Of a stretch of 64,000 nucleotides of DNA, positions 7,772-16,995 are shown in pieces (positions within the stretch are counted from its first letter, which is position 1; each line of letters begins with the position of its first letter). A program made the translations under genes and the position numbers. This DNA is from Flaviramulus multivorans. GTDB lineage: Bacteria; Bacteroidota; Bacteroidia; Flavobacteriales; Flavobacteriaceae. Location: positions 1,007,970 to 1,071,969 of the forward strand of contig NZ_JAKKDV010000001.1 of assembly GCF_021728415.1 (NCBI RefSeq), in the 5' to 3' direction. The notes beneath the pieces are model-generated. The model was not told the origin of the DNA, searched no databases, and saw only the letters and a list, made by a program, of their open reading frames with translations.

Positions 7772-8908
7772 GTGAAATTAAACAAACAAGATATACTTAA
7801 GGCTTTAGAAACCATAACCGTTGTTGGCGAAGGGCAAAATATGGTAGAGAGTGGTGCAGTAACAAATGTTGTCACTTTTGGTGACGAGGTTATCGTGGAT
7901 ATTACCATTAAAAACCCAAGCCTACAAGCAAAAAAGCGTACTGAGGTAGATATATTAAAAACCATTCACGAACAAGTTTACGAAAAAGCTAAAATTACAG
8001 TGAATGTAAGAGTAGATGCTCCTACAAAACCCAAACCAAATGTAATAAAAGGGAAGCCAATTCCTGGAATTCAAAATATTGTTGCGGTTGCCTCTGGTAA
8101 AGGCGGTGTTGGAAAATCTACAGTTACAGCAAATTTAGCCGTAACCTTAGCTAAAATGGGGTTTAAAGTGGGGGTTTTAGATGCTGATATTTATGGACCA
8201 TCTATTCCCATTATGTTTGATGTGGAGGCAGAAAAACCTTTAGCTGTTAATGTTGGTGGAAAATCAAAAATGAAACCAATTGAAAACTATGGAGTAAAAG
8301 TATTATCTATTGGTTTTTTCACGCAACCAAATCAGGCCGTTGTATGGCGAGGCCCGATGGCAGCAAAGGCTTTAAATCAAATGATTTTTGATGCACATTG
8401 GGGCGAACTCGATTTTATGCTCATAGATTTACCTCCAGGAACTGGCGATATACATTTAAGTATCATGCAATCCTTACCTATTACTGGTGCTGTTGTTGTA
8501 AGTACACCTCAAAATGTGGCTTTGGCTGATGCTAAAAAAGGCGTAGCGATGTTTCAACAAGATAGTATCAATGTGCCTGTTTTAGGAATTATAGAAAATA
8601 TGGCGTACTTTACTCCTGCCGAATTACCAGATAACAAATACTATATATTCGGTAAAGAAGGCGCTAAAAATTTAGCCGAAGATTTAAAGGTGCCATTTTT
8701 AGGGCAATTACCCTTAGTACAAAGTATAAGAGAAGCGGGAGATGTAGGTCGTCCAGCGGCATTACAAACAGCAACACCATTAGAGCAAGCCTTTGAAAAA
8801 CTAACTCAAAATGTGGTTCAAGAGGTAGTAAGAAGAAATGAAGATTTACCACCAACAGAGGCTATAAAAATTACAACTATGGCGGGTTGTTCGGCAGTTA
8901 AAAAATAA
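7772..8908 (+). CDS. Mrp/NBP35-family P-loop ATPase (Fe-S cluster carrier)
   Basis: The 378-aa protein has an N-terminal DUF59/MIP18 domain (about residues 1-95) and a ParA-like ATPase with deviant Walker A GKGGVGKST at about 111-119 and LDADIYGPSIP. Members carry Fe-S clusters to apo-proteins. The CxxC pair that many Mrp proteins use near the ENM motif is absent: the sequence is ENMAYFTPAELP, and the only cysteine is near the end (MAGCSAVKK). The start is GTG. A NifU-like gene follows after 3 bp, which supports an Fe-S role. Confidence 0.87.
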   Translation: MKLNKQDILKALETITVVGEGQNMVESGAVTNVVTFGDEVIVDITIKNPSLQAKKRTEVDILKTIHEQVYEKAKITVNVRVDAPTKPKPNVIKGKPIPGIQNIVAVASGKGGVGKSTVTANLAVTLAKMGFKVGVLDADIYGPSIPIMFDVEAEKPLAVNVGGKSKMKPIENYGVKVLSIGFFTQPNQAVVWRGPMAAKALNQMIFDAHWGELDFMLIDLPPGTGDIHLSIMQSLPITGAVVVSTPQNVALADAKKGVAMFQQDSINVPVLGIIENMAYFTPAELPDNKYYIFGKEGAKNLAEDLKVPFLGQLPLVQSIREAGDVGRPAALQTATPLEQAFEKLTQNVVQEVVRRNEDLPPTEAIKITTMAGCSAVKK

Positions 8909-8911
8909 GAT

Positions 8912-9154
8912 ATGACAACAGAAGAATTAAGAATTAACATTGAGAAAGCCTTAGATGAAATTCGTCCGTTTTTACAAAGTGATGGCGGAGATATTTCATT
9001 ATTATCCATTGAGGATGATAAGTTGGTAAAAGTCCAGCTTCAAGGTGCTTGTGTAGGTTGTAGTGTGAACCAAATGACATTAAAGTCGGGTGTAGAAATG
9101 ACCATTAAAAAGTATGCACCACAAATTGAGCAAGTGTTAAACGTTGAAGCTTAG
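8912..9154 (+). CDS. NifU C-terminal-like Fe-S scaffold protein
   Basis: The 80-aa protein is a single Nfu domain. It has FLQSDGGDISLLSI and the cluster-binding GACVGCSVNQMTLKSGVE with Cys47 and Cys50. Proteins of this family assemble or carry a 4Fe-4S cluster as dimers. It is in one operon with the Mrp ATPase, and the two probably work together. Confidence 0.9.
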   Translation: MTTEELRINIEKALDEIRPFLQSDGGDISLLSIEDDKLVKVQLQGACVGCSVNQMTLKSGVEMTIKKYAPQIEQVLNVEA

Positions 9155-9211
9155 TTGATGTATTAACAACTTCTGTTAAACCAATAATTAAAGCATACTT
9201 CTAATAAAAAG

Positions 9212-9255
9212 AGAAATCTAAAAAATGAAAAATTTTAAAGATTTCTTATTTTTTT
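9212..9255 (+). terminator. Terminator of the mrp-nifU operon
   Basis: AGAAATCT and AGATTTCT arms (8 bp) with an A/T-rich loop are followed by a T-run (TTATTTTTTT). Confidence 0.6.
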
Positions 9256-9357
9256 ACTAAATCATTCAAATTACCTTATTAATTGAATTAAAATATAGCT
9301 ACAAACCTTAAATTTGTGGCACAAATTATGTCATACCTCTATTATTAAACCAAAACA

Positions 9358-9687
9358 ATGAGCGATATTAATATAAAAATAACAGACAGAGAAGGTGTTA
9401 CACATGCGGTAATTGCACCTACCGATATGGCGATGAACCTTATGGAAGTTGTAAGATCTTATGAGTTGGCACCAGAAGGAACCATTGGTGTTTGTGGTGG
9501 TATGGCTATGTGTGCTTCTTGCCAATGTTATGTGTTAAGCGATAACGAATTGCCAGAAATGAGCGATGATGAAGAAGCGATGCTTTCAGAAGCTTTTGAT
9601 GTAAAGGAAAATTCGCGCTTAGGATGCCAAATACAAATGACACCAGATATGGAAGGTTTGGAGGTAGAGCTAGCTCCTGAGAGTTAA
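9358..9687 (+). CDS. 2Fe-2S ferredoxin (adrenodoxin type)
   Basis: The 109-aa electron carrier has the cluster ligands Cys46, Cys52, Cys55 and Cys90 in the pattern C-x5-C-x2-C...C (GVCGGMAMCASC and RLGCQI). The acidic stretch EMSDDEEAMLSEAFDV is typical of the ISC-type or adrenodoxin-like class. It stands alone on the plus strand and converges with the phosphoesterase gene, with only 3 bp between their stops. Confidence 0.9.
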   Translation: MSDINIKITDREGVTHAVIAPTDMAMNLMEVVRSYELAPEGTIGVCGGMAMCASCQCYVLSDNELPEMSDDEEAMLSEAFDVKENSRLGCQIQMTPDMEGLEVELAPES

Positions 9688-9690
9688 GCT

Positions 9691-10593
9691 TTATTCAGTT
9701 TTATAATCAATCAATTTTCTTGGACCTTCTAAAAGTACTCTTACAATTTTAAGTGTACCATCATCAGTTGTTGCAATTTGCCACTTAATTAATGATATTT
9801 CGCCGTTTTCAATTTCAATACCTGTAATACTTCGTGGGTGTACACAACTACCATCATTAAAAAAAGCAATATCACCAGGTTCGGGAAACCGTGGACGATG
9901 TGTATGACCAACAATCGTTAGTAAATTATTGTTTTCAATAATCCATTTTTTTGTTCTACGTTCTACTTTAATGAGTTCTTTATAATTTTTTGCAGGACTC
10001 GTGGGGTCTGCAATACCCATAACATTTAAGGGTTTCCATAGCACGCGAACCATAAATCGACTCCATTTCCAAAACAAAAAATTCCACCAATCAGCTTGAT
10101 GACCATGCGTTAAAAATACTTCTTGCCCTGTCATACAATGTTTTAAAACGATGCCCTCATGGTAGGTAATATCTCCAAAAAGCTCAACATCTTCTCCAAC
10201 TTTAGGATCAAAATAGGTTGCTAAATGTTTTTTTACATAATCGGGATTTCTGTATACCATATCATGATTTCCCCATATCATGTGTAGCCGATTCTGTTTG
10301 TGAAATTCCTTCAAAAGCATGTACACATTTTTATGAGCATCTAAAATAGAGTCAAACGAAAGGTTTTCCCATAGCTCATCACCGTCTCCTAACTCGCAAT
10401 ATTGAAAACCTTCGGCGTAATAATGTTTCAAGGCATGAAAGTAAATGTTTCGGTTGTTGGCAAAATCATCTGCAAAGCTATTATCGCCACGGTGACAATC
10501 ACTAAACAAGATAAATTTACTATCGTCATCAAATTCAACAATTTTTGAAGTTTTATAGGCGTTGTCTAATCTTTTTTTAGATGAAAGATTCAT
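9691..10593 (-). CDS. Metallophosphoesterase, UDP-diacylglucosamine hydrolase-like
   Basis: The protein of about 300 aa carries the calcineurin-like metal site: LFSDCHRGDN (D-x-H), ELGDGDELWE, WGNHDMVY, a later His in LTHGHQADWW, and VGHTHRPRF. The layout resembles LpxH-like enzymes but it is longer. The real substrate is uncertain. The open frame continues upstream to 10695, but the extra 34 residues are hydrophobic and atypical. I prefer the ATG at 10593 (MNLSSKKRLDNAYK). Confidence 0.8.
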   Translation of the reverse strand: MNLSSKKRLDNAYKTSKIVEFDDDSKFILFSDCHRGDNSFADDFANNRNIYFHALKHYYAEGFQYCELGDGDELWENLSFDSILDAHKNVYMLLKEFHKQNRLHMIWGNHDMVYRNPDYVKKHLATYFDPKVGEDVELFGDITYHEGIVLKHCMTGQEVFLTHGHQADWWNFLFWKWSRFMVRVLWKPLNVMGIADPTSPAKNYKELIKVERRTKKWIIENNNLLTIVGHTHRPRFPEPGDIAFFNDGSCVHPRSITGIEIENGEISLIKWQIATTDDGTLKIVRVLLEGPRKLIDYKTE

Positions 10594-10704
10594 AACTAAA
10601 TAAGCGATTATTAAAGGTGATTCAATGAATGTTACATGTAAACTTTGAAAAATAATAATCATTTTCACACGAAAACATAAAGTAAATGTAAACAAAAATC
10701 GAAT

Positions 10705-10737
10705 AAAAAATGCTTCACTAAATTAGGAGGCATTTTT
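10705..10737 (-). terminator. Terminator of the 264-aa lipoprotein gene
   Basis: The arms AAAAATGC and GCATTTTT flank a 17-base loop that contains a second small inverted repeat. The hairpin lies 16 bp after the stop codon at 10754. Confidence 0.6.
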
Positions 10738-10753
10738 ATTAAAACTTATTGAA

Positions 10754-11548
10754 CTATTGTTTTGTATTTAACGCTTGAATTTTGAATGCTTTCCAATCCC
10801 TTTCTTGGATGTTATCAACCTTCTTAAGCATAAGCTTTCCAGATTCATAACCTGGTTCATCTGGCTTTTCAATTATAAAACCTACAACAAATCTTTCTGT
10901 TTTATCAAACCAAATATGTCCTCCTTTATAATCAAGACCTAATCCGTCTATTTTATATTTTAACAAATCCCTAGACCATTTATTTTCTTCATTTAAAAAG
11001 TTCATTTCTACCTTTCCGAAATCTTTCAATTCCGGTGGAGATTTTTGCAAATCTAAATCGAGAATATTAAAGGTAAAAGACTTAGGGAATTCTACCAGTG
11101 ACTGGAAAGCAAAGCTTAAACTAGTAAAATCAAAATCATAACTGTGCCACGTGTTAGGTACATAATTAAATACCTGTTCATGTTCACCAAGCTTAATATG
11201 AATAGATTTTTCTTCAGTGACATCCAAGGAACCAGATAAATGTTCATTGCCCAAATGATCAACCTTAAAAACCTTAAAATGATTTACATTATAACTAACT
11301 GTATCTACCCATGCTCTTACAATTGTGGCGTGATTGTTTCCTGTATGCCATTTGAAAGATTCTATATGGCCATATTCCTTATAGTATATAGCTATTAACC
11401 CCTTGTTGCTCCCTTCGATATTGGATTTTTCGTATATGAATAATTTCCCAGAAAACGATTCGGGCTTTAACTCTTTACACCCAAAAAATATTAAAACTAT
11501 GGTTGTAAACAATAAAGTTGTTAGGGTTCTTTCTTGATTTATAATCAT
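10754..11548 (-). CDS. Predicted lipoprotein of unknown function
   Basis: The 264-aa product has an N-terminal hydrophobic segment ending in a lipobox (IFFGCKELK, Cys24), so it is probably a lipoprotein. The mature part looks mostly beta-stranded, with aromatic-rich segments such as NTWHSYDFDFTSLSFAF and KGGHIWFDKTERFVVGFI. I do not recognise a family. It could be an outer-membrane-anchored protein of the DUF3108-like or beta-barrel-lipocalin kind, but this is a guess. It stands as a single gene. Confidence 0.65.
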   Translation of the reverse strand: MIINQERTLTTLLFTTIVLIFFGCKELKPESFSGKLFIYEKSNIEGSNKGLIAIYYKEYGHIESFKWHTGNNHATIVRAWVDTVSYNVNHFKVFKVDHLGNEHLSGSLDVTEEKSIHIKLGEHEQVFNYVPNTWHSYDFDFTSLSFAFQSLVEFPKSFTFNILDLDLQKSPPELKDFGKVEMNFLNEENKWSRDLLKYKIDGLGLDYKGGHIWFDKTERFVVGFIIEKPDEPGYESGKLMLKKVDNIQERDWKAFKIQALNTKQ

Positions 11549-11738
11549 TTTGATAAGTTTCTAATTCGACCTTGAATAGAAGGCTAATTTGCCTTTAAAC
11601 ATTAAGACGACAAAAACTTTTATCAGTTACAATGATTTTTTTAATGAAGAATTAGACAATGTTATTTCATCGCGCTTACTTTTCAAGAACATAAAATTTA
11701 TACAAGCTCTTTTTGCTTCGATAACAGCATTTAGAGTT

Positions 11739-12917
11739 TTATTTAAAAGCATTCAATCCTGTAATATCGAGCCCTGTAATAAGTAAGTGAATATCGTGAG
11801 TGCCCTCGTAAGTGATCACACTTTCAAGATTCATAGAATGTCGCATAATACTATATTCGCCGGTAATACCCATACCACCAAGTATTTGTCTTGCGTCACG
11901 GGCTATATTGATAGCCATATCTACGTTGTTACGTTTTGCCATTGATATTTGAGCCGAAGTAGCTGTACCATTTTCCCTCATAACGCCTAGTCTCCAAGCT
12001 AAAAGTTGTGCTTTGGTAATTTCGGTAATCATTTCAGCAAGCTTTTTTTGTTGCAATTGAAACTGACCAATAGGTTTTCCAAATTGCATACGCTCTTTAC
12101 TATATCTAAGTGCTGTGTCGTAGCAATCCATGGCGGCACCAATAGCTCCCCAAGCAATACCGTAGCGTGCAGAATCTAAACATCCTAATGGAGCACCCAA
12201 ACCAGATTTATTAGGTAATAAATTTTCTTTTGGCACTTTTACATTATCAAAAATAAGTTCTCCAGTTGAGCTAGCTCGCAATGACCATTTATTATGAGTT
12301 TCTGGTGTTGAAAATCCTTCCATGCCGCGTTCAACAATAAGCCCGTGAATACGTCCGCTTTCATCTTTAGCCCAAACAACAGCAACTTGCGCAAAGGGCG
12401 CATTTGAAATCCACATTTTTGCACCATTTAAAAGATAATGATCACCTTTATCTTTAAAATTGGTTACCATGCCTCCAGGATTACTCCCATGGTCTGGTTC
12501 AGTTAATCCGAAACAGCCCATCCATTCACCACTGGCTAATTTTGGTAAGTATTTTTTCCTTTGTGCTTCGTTACCGTATTTCCAAATAGGATACATTACA
12601 AGTGAGGACTGTACAGAAGCGGTACTACGAACGCCACTGTCGCCTCGTTCAATTTCTTGCATAATTAAACCATAAGAAATTTGATCTAAACCAGCACCAC
12701 CATATTCAGATGGAATATAAGGACCAAAGGCACCAATATCTGCTAAACCATGTATTATTTGAGTGGGAAATTCCGCTTTTTGAGCGTACTCTTCGATAAT
12801 TGGAGAAACTTCACGCTTTACCCATTTGCGGGCAGCATCTCTAACTAATTTATGTTCATCTGTTAAGAGTTCGTCTAAGTTGTAATAATCTGGAGCTTCA
12901 AATAAATCTGGTCGCAT
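11739..12917 (-). CDS. gcdH: Acyl-CoA dehydrogenase, probably glutaryl-CoA dehydrogenase
   Basis: The 392-aa FAD enzyme has the usual acyl-CoA dehydrogenase order: N-terminal helices, the FAD/substrate motif GCFGLTEPDHGSNPG, a beta domain (KMWISNAPFAQVAVVWAK) and the C-terminal helical domain. The end ITYEGTHDIHLLITG matches glutaryl-CoA dehydrogenases, and Glu371 is the catalytic base. The enzyme would oxidise and decarboxylate glutaryl-CoA to crotonyl-CoA in lysine and tryptophan breakdown. A different short-chain acyl-CoA substrate remains possible. Confidence 0.85.
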   Translation of the reverse strand: MRPDLFEAPDYYNLDELLTDEHKLVRDAARKWVKREVSPIIEEYAQKAEFPTQIIHGLADIGAFGPYIPSEYGGAGLDQISYGLIMQEIERGDSGVRSTASVQSSLVMYPIWKYGNEAQRKKYLPKLASGEWMGCFGLTEPDHGSNPGGMVTNFKDKGDHYLLNGAKMWISNAPFAQVAVVWAKDESGRIHGLIVERGMEGFSTPETHNKWSLRASSTGELIFDNVKVPKENLLPNKSGLGAPLGCLDSARYGIAWGAIGAAMDCYDTALRYSKERMQFGKPIGQFQLQQKKLAEMITEITKAQLLAWRLGVMRENGTATSAQISMAKRNNVDMAINIARDARQILGGMGITGEYSIMRHSMNLESVITYEGTHDIHLLITGLDITGLNAFK

Positions 12918-13018
12918 AAAATTTAATTTTATTCAGTGATGCTACAAATTTATTGAAAATAATAAATAAAAAAGATGTTTTTTTAAGAATAAAACAATTT
13001 TAGACGTGTAAAATAAAT

Positions 13019-13735
13019 CTACATTTTTAAATAAAAATCTTTGGTAAGATTTACATAATCTTCGGTATATTGATGTCTTTCAATTTCAATAACTAATTCG
13101 TGTTTTTTTATTTTGCTTTCATGGAAAGAAAACTCGAGTAAACTCCGTTTTATTTCTGAGTTATGGGTTCCTTTAACTCGTAACAATCTGTTTGGATAAA
13201 GGCTCATTCTTGATGCTAATTTAATAACTGTTTCTTCTTCTTTAAAAGGAATGATTACCACAAAAATCCCATCCTTAGAAAGAAGTTTTGATACACTTTC
13301 CAATAAATGATTAAAAGGCATGGCATCTTGAAATCGGGCTAAATCACGTTGATAGTTGGTAGTTTTATAGTCTTCTGAATAAAAAGGAGGATTGCATACA
13401 ATTAAATCATATGAGTCTTCAATTTCTTCAACAAATTCCTCCAAAGAAGCATGATAACAAAACAATCTATCGCTCCATGGTGATTGCTCAAAATTATCAA
13501 CGCATTGTTCGTAAGCATTATCATCAATTTCAATAGCGTCAATTAATTGTGCATTGCTGCGTTGCGCTAGCATTAAAGATAAAATACCTGTGCCTGCTCC
13601 AATATCTAATATGGAAAATGGGTGGTTTTCCAAAGAAGTCCAAGCACCTAATAAAACAGCATCTGTACCAATTTTCATGGCGCATCTGTCTTGATTCACT
13701 TTAAATCTTTTAAACGTAAAAGGTTTATTGGGCAT
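13019..13735 (-). CDS. tRNA1(Val) adenine-37 N6-methyltransferase (YfiC/TrmN6)
   Basis: The 238-aa SAM-dependent methyltransferase has motif I (ILDIGAGTGILSLMLAQ) and the amino-methylase motif CNPPFY, which binds the target adenine. The N-terminal FKRFKVNQDRCAMKIGTDAVLLGAW is characteristic of the YfiC/TrmN6 group. It would modify A37 next to the anticodon of tRNA1(Val). The gene is divergent from the DUF2383 gene at 13888. Confidence 0.87.
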   Translation of the reverse strand: MPNKPFTFKRFKVNQDRCAMKIGTDAVLLGAWTSLENHPFSILDIGAGTGILSLMLAQRSNAQLIDAIEIDDNAYEQCVDNFEQSPWSDRLFCYHASLEEFVEEIEDSYDLIVCNPPFYSEDYKTTNYQRDLARFQDAMPFNHLLESVSKLLSKDGIFVVIIPFKEEETVIKLASRMSLYPNRLLRVKGTHNSEIKRSLLEFSFHESKIKKHELVIEIERHQYTEDYVNLTKDFYLKM

Positions 13736-13887
13736 CTGATTTCTTAAGGGTTCGAAAAATTAGACAAGCGGTACAATAAATAGTTAAAAAATGCTAAAGT
13801 ATGTTAAAAATTATAATTATAAGTTCCATAACCAGTTATCTATACGTATATAAAGTTATCACGTTCAACTTTTAAAAAAGCGACAAA

Positions 13888-14337
13888 ATGAGTCATCCTG
13901 AAAAAATAACAAAAAGACTTTATGATTTATTAAACATGAATTATGAAGTAGAGAGTATATATCTAGAAATTTTTAATACTATTGACAGACCAACATTGAA
14001 AGCATTTTTTAAAGAAAGAGGTTTGGAAAGACGTAAGTTTTGTAAAGAATTAAGAAGTGAAATATGGAATATTGGTAATGTTACAGAATATACTTCTGAG
14101 CTAGATGCAGATTTTTATAATGCATGTGCGAAGCTCAAAAACTTAATTGTATTAAAAGATGAAAATCAATTATTCGATGAAATTCATACTTTAAAAAAGT
14201 TAAGCGTTAAAGCTTACAATGCTTTGCTGATGGAGCCAAATTTGCCCTTAAAATTATGTAAAGTATTATCAAAACAACGTGATAGTATTCAATCTGCAAT
14301 GCGTCTTTTAACTAGACAACTAGATTTAGTTGCTTAA
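13888..14337 (+). CDS. DUF2383 (PA2169-family) four-helix protein, copy 1
   Basis: The 149-aa all-helical protein resembles the DUF2383/PA2169 family, which has a ferritin-like four-helix bundle. Similar segments such as LKAFFKERGLERRKFCKELRSEI occur in the second copy at 16996-17460. Members are often linked to envelope or general stress in other bacteria, but a function is not established. No metal-binding Glu/His set is obvious. The gene converges with rimM, with 4 bp between the stops. Confidence 0.7.
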   Translation: MSHPEKITKRLYDLLNMNYEVESIYLEIFNTIDRPTLKAFFKERGLERRKFCKELRSEIWNIGNVTEYTSELDADFYNACAKLKNLIVLKDENQLFDEIHTLKKLSVKAYNALLMEPNLPLKLCKVLSKQRDSIQSAMRLLTRQLDLVA

Positions 14338-14341
14338 TATT

Positions 14342-14866
14342 TTAGAGGTACAAATCAATCAAACCATCGGGAGTTTCAACAGTGATGGTTTTTGTTTTTC
14401 TATTTACTTCCACTATAAATTCATCATTCATAGGAATTAATATTTCCTTTCCGTTATTGTCAATTTCAAACAAAGCCTGTGCCGTAGAATCATTTATAGA
14501 TTTTATAATTCCTACTAGACCATAGTTTTTGTCTTCTATTTTAAAACCGATAACCTCATGAAAATAAAATTGATTACCCTCTAGTTTAGGTAAAACTTCT
14601 AAGGGTAAATACATGTCACATTTTAAAATGGAATCCGCATCATTTTCAGTATCTACTTCTTCAAACTTAATTCGTAACAATTCCGATTTATGCAATTGAG
14701 AGGATTCAACAAAAAAAGGAACCAGATTGTTTCTTAAATCTAAAAAAATAGCATCTAAATGTTCATAAATTTCTGGCTCATCAGTGTCTAATTTTGCCAA
14801 AACTTCACCCTTAAAACTATATTTTTTTACGATTTTACCTAAGTAAAAACAATCTTCTTTTTTCAT
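14342..14866 (-). CDS. rimM: Ribosome maturation factor RimM
   Basis: The 174-aa protein has the RimM N-terminal beta barrel (CFYLGKIVKKYSFKGEVLAKL) and a C-terminal PRC-barrel (FYFHEVIGFKI, IPMNDEFIVEV, TPDGLIDLYL). RimM binds S19 and helps 30S head assembly. It follows rpsP on the same strand, as in most bacteria. A hairpin pair in the gap may tune its expression relative to rpsP. Confidence 0.92.
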   Translation of the reverse strand: MKKEDCFYLGKIVKKYSFKGEVLAKLDTDEPEIYEHLDAIFLDLRNNLVPFFVESSQLHKSELLRIKFEEVDTENDADSILKCDMYLPLEVLPKLEGNQFYFHEVIGFKIEDKNYGLVGIIKSINDSTAQALFEIDNNGKEILIPMNDEFIVEVNRKTKTITVETPDGLIDLYL

Positions 14867-14912
14867 GACCTCATTAATTAAATTTTTAGGTTGCAGAAAT
14901 AAATTCTGTATA

Positions 14913-14959
14913 ATGCAAAACCATTTTGCATAAAAAACTCCGATAATTTATCGGAGTTT
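14913..14959 (-). terminator. Tandem hairpins between rpsP and rimM
   Basis: In transcript order the first hairpin has AAACTCCGAT and ATCGGAGTTT arms (14935-14959) followed by T-residues. The second has ATGCAAAA and TTTTGCAT arms around a 3-base loop (14913-14931). The first looks like a terminator or partial attenuator after rpsP. Confidence 0.65.
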
Positions 14960-14981
14960 AAAAGTATAAAAAATATGTTTT

Positions 14982-15545
14982 TTATTCTTCTTCTTTTGAA
15001 GCTTCAGCCTCAGTAGCAGGAGCTTCTTCAGTTGCAGTTTCTTCTACAGTAGTAGCTTCAACTTCTTCAGTTGCTTCTTCTGCAACTTCTTCTACAACAG
15101 GCGCAGCTGCGGCAATTCTTGCTTCATTAGCCGCTTTTTCAGCTTCTAATGCAACAGCTTTTGCTTTCGCTTCAGCTTTTGATAAACCTTCAGCTTTCGC
15201 TTGAATTTTAGCTGCTTTTTCGTCTAACCAAGCATTGAATTTAGCATCAGCTTGCTCTTCAGTTAAAGCACCTTTTCTAACACCACCTACCAAATGATTT
15301 TTTAGTAAAGCTCCTTTATATGATAAAATTGCTTTAGCTGTGTCAGTTGGTTGTGCACCATTCTGTAACCATTTTACAGCGCCATCAACATTTAATTCAA
15401 CTGTTGCTGGATTTGTGTTTGGATTGTAAGCACCTATTTTTTCTAAGTATTTACCATCTCTTTTTGAACGTGCATCAGCTGCAACAATCCAATAGTAAGG
15501 TTTCCCTTTTTTACCGTGTCTTTGTAATCTAATTTTTACTGGCAT
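14982..15545 (-). CDS. rpsP: 30S ribosomal protein S16 with long C-terminal tail
   Basis: Residues 1-80 are a standard S16 ([39 protein letters not shown]). The protein then continues for about 100 residues, whereas S16 of E. coli ends near residue 82. The extra part first has Lys/Ala-rich helices and then a Glu/Ala/Thr-rich acidic tail ending EAEASKEEE. Such tails are common for S16 in Bacteroidota, and their function is unknown. It is the first gene before rimM. Confidence 0.93.
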   Translation of the reverse strand: MPVKIRLQRHGKKGKPYYWIVAADARSKRDGKYLEKIGAYNPNTNPATVELNVDGAVKWLQNGAQPTDTAKAILSYKGALLKNHLVGGVRKGALTEEQADAKFNAWLDEKAAKIQAKAEGLSKAEAKAKAVALEAEKAANEARIAAAAPVVEEVAEEATEEVEATTVEETATEEAPATEAEASKEEE

Positions 15546-15592
15546 AATAATTAATTATTTGAGGTTCTCGACCTCGGTTATTAATGAGGGCG

Positions 15593-15622
15593 CAAAGATA
15601 CTTTAATATTTTTAAATATCAA
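15593..15622 (-). promoter_or_regulatory. rpsP: Promoter of rpsP
   Basis: On the minus strand the -7 box TATCTTTG is at 15600-15593. A TTG -33 element lies at 15622-15620, exactly 19 bp away. A GAGGT/ACCTC inverted repeat is found in the leader at 15561-15575. Confidence 0.65.
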
Positions 15623-15665
15623 TAGCTTATTTGTTTTTTAGAATAAATATTTAAACAGATGATTT

Positions 15666-16730
15666 TTAAAACAATAAGCAAACCGGTGATGGTATAGAAA
15701 TGTCGTTTAAAAAGGACAGTTTTCCAGTGTTTGTATCAACATTGAAAACAGAAATATTATTACTTTTTTTGTTCGCTACCAACATAAATTTTCCTGTGGG
15801 ATCTAAGGTAAAGTTTCGTGGCCAATCTCCATGAACACTTATATTTTGAATTTTTTCGAGTGTTCCATCGGTGATATTTCTTTTAAATACGGCAATGGAG
15901 TTTTCGCCTCTGTTAGAACCATATAAAAACTTTTCATCTTTACTTAAATGAATATCTGCACAAGAATTATCTCCAGAATAAGAACTTTCCAAAGTAGAAT
16001 AATGATCTATTAAATCAAAACTATCATTAGCTTTTTTAGCAGCTGTAATGGTGCTAGCATATTCATTAATAATGTAAATAAAATTACCATCTTCTGTTAA
16101 AGTAAAATGTCTTGGGCCTGCGTTTTCTGTAAGCTCTATTATGGAGTTCGCCTTTAAAACATAATTTTCATCTTGGTCTTTTCCATAGAGATAAACTGAA
16201 TTTCTTCCCAAATCCGCGACAAAAAGATCATTTTTATAAAACTGAGCAGAATGTGCATGCGATTTTTGAATTGAGTCATTATGGTCAAAAATTTGAGCGG
16301 ATTCACTTAAACTTCCATCATTATTAATATTATATAAAGCTATATTTCCACCTAGATAATTTGAAACCACGGCTTTTGTGGCTTCAGAATTTACAGAAAC
16401 ATGACAAGGCGCACCGCCAAAAGTTTTCTGAGTATTAATTAATTTTAATGTGCTGTCATCTTCAAGTTTAAAAGAAGAAATGCTTCCGTTTTCAGTTTCG
16501 CCAACGGCATAAATAAAACTTTTATCAGGAGAAAAGGTTATGAATGACGGATTTTCAGTTGCTGCTACTAATTTTAAGTCGCTAAGTATTCCAGTTTTGG
16601 TATCAAACTGCAGTTGATAAATACCTTCACTATCTCCATTGGTGTACGTTCCAACATATAATGAAATGGGCTGAGGTTTACAATTCAAAAAAAATAGGGG
16701 TATCAATAAAAGTAAAAATTTAAGTTTCAT
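15666..16730 (-). CDS. Lactonase-family beta-propeller lipoprotein (6-phosphogluconolactonase-like)
   Basis: The 354-aa protein has a lipobox (LIPLFFLNCKPQ, Cys17) and then a seven-bladed propeller of the Pgl/3-carboxymuconate cyclase-like family. Family segments include YVGTYTNGDSEGIYQ, GAPCHVSVN, NAGPRHFTLTEDG and SCADIHLSKDEKFLY. Cytoplasmic members hydrolyse 6-phosphogluconolactone. This one is predicted to be exported and lipid-anchored, so a periplasmic or surface sugar lactone is a more likely substrate. Confidence 0.82.
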   Translation of the reverse strand: MKLKFLLLLIPLFFLNCKPQPISLYVGTYTNGDSEGIYQLQFDTKTGILSDLKLVAATENPSFITFSPDKSFIYAVGETENGSISSFKLEDDSTLKLINTQKTFGGAPCHVSVNSEATKAVVSNYLGGNIALYNINNDGSLSESAQIFDHNDSIQKSHAHSAQFYKNDLFVADLGRNSVYLYGKDQDENYVLKANSIIELTENAGPRHFTLTEDGNFIYIINEYASTITAAKKANDSFDLIDHYSTLESSYSGDNSCADIHLSKDEKFLYGSNRGENSIAVFKRNITDGTLEKIQNISVHGDWPRNFTLDPTGKFMLVANKKSNNISVFNVDTNTGKLSFLNDISIPSPVCLLF

Positions 16731-16995
16731 TGGCGTAAGTTGTTAGCCAAAAGTAATATAAATTTAGAATATCGACCAATTTTGTTAAATACTCTTAAAT
16801 CTATCATAAATATCGTTAAAACCCTTGACATTACTGGGTTTTAGCCTTATGTTATATATGAAGATGTAAAGATTAGGCATCCTAAAAAATAAAACGGTTA
16901 GACAAATTATTTATGTGTGTTTAATAATTAGTTTAACCATCAAAGATTCCTCGTGAGCTTTGAAAATGATAAAAACAAACACATGAAATTTAAAA

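Noticed and set aside
9313..9332. TTGTGGCAC-AAATT-ATGTC, resembling a sigma-54 site before the ferredoxin gene
   Set aside because: The -12 element lacks TTGC and there is no enhancer-like repeat; a chance match is more likely.
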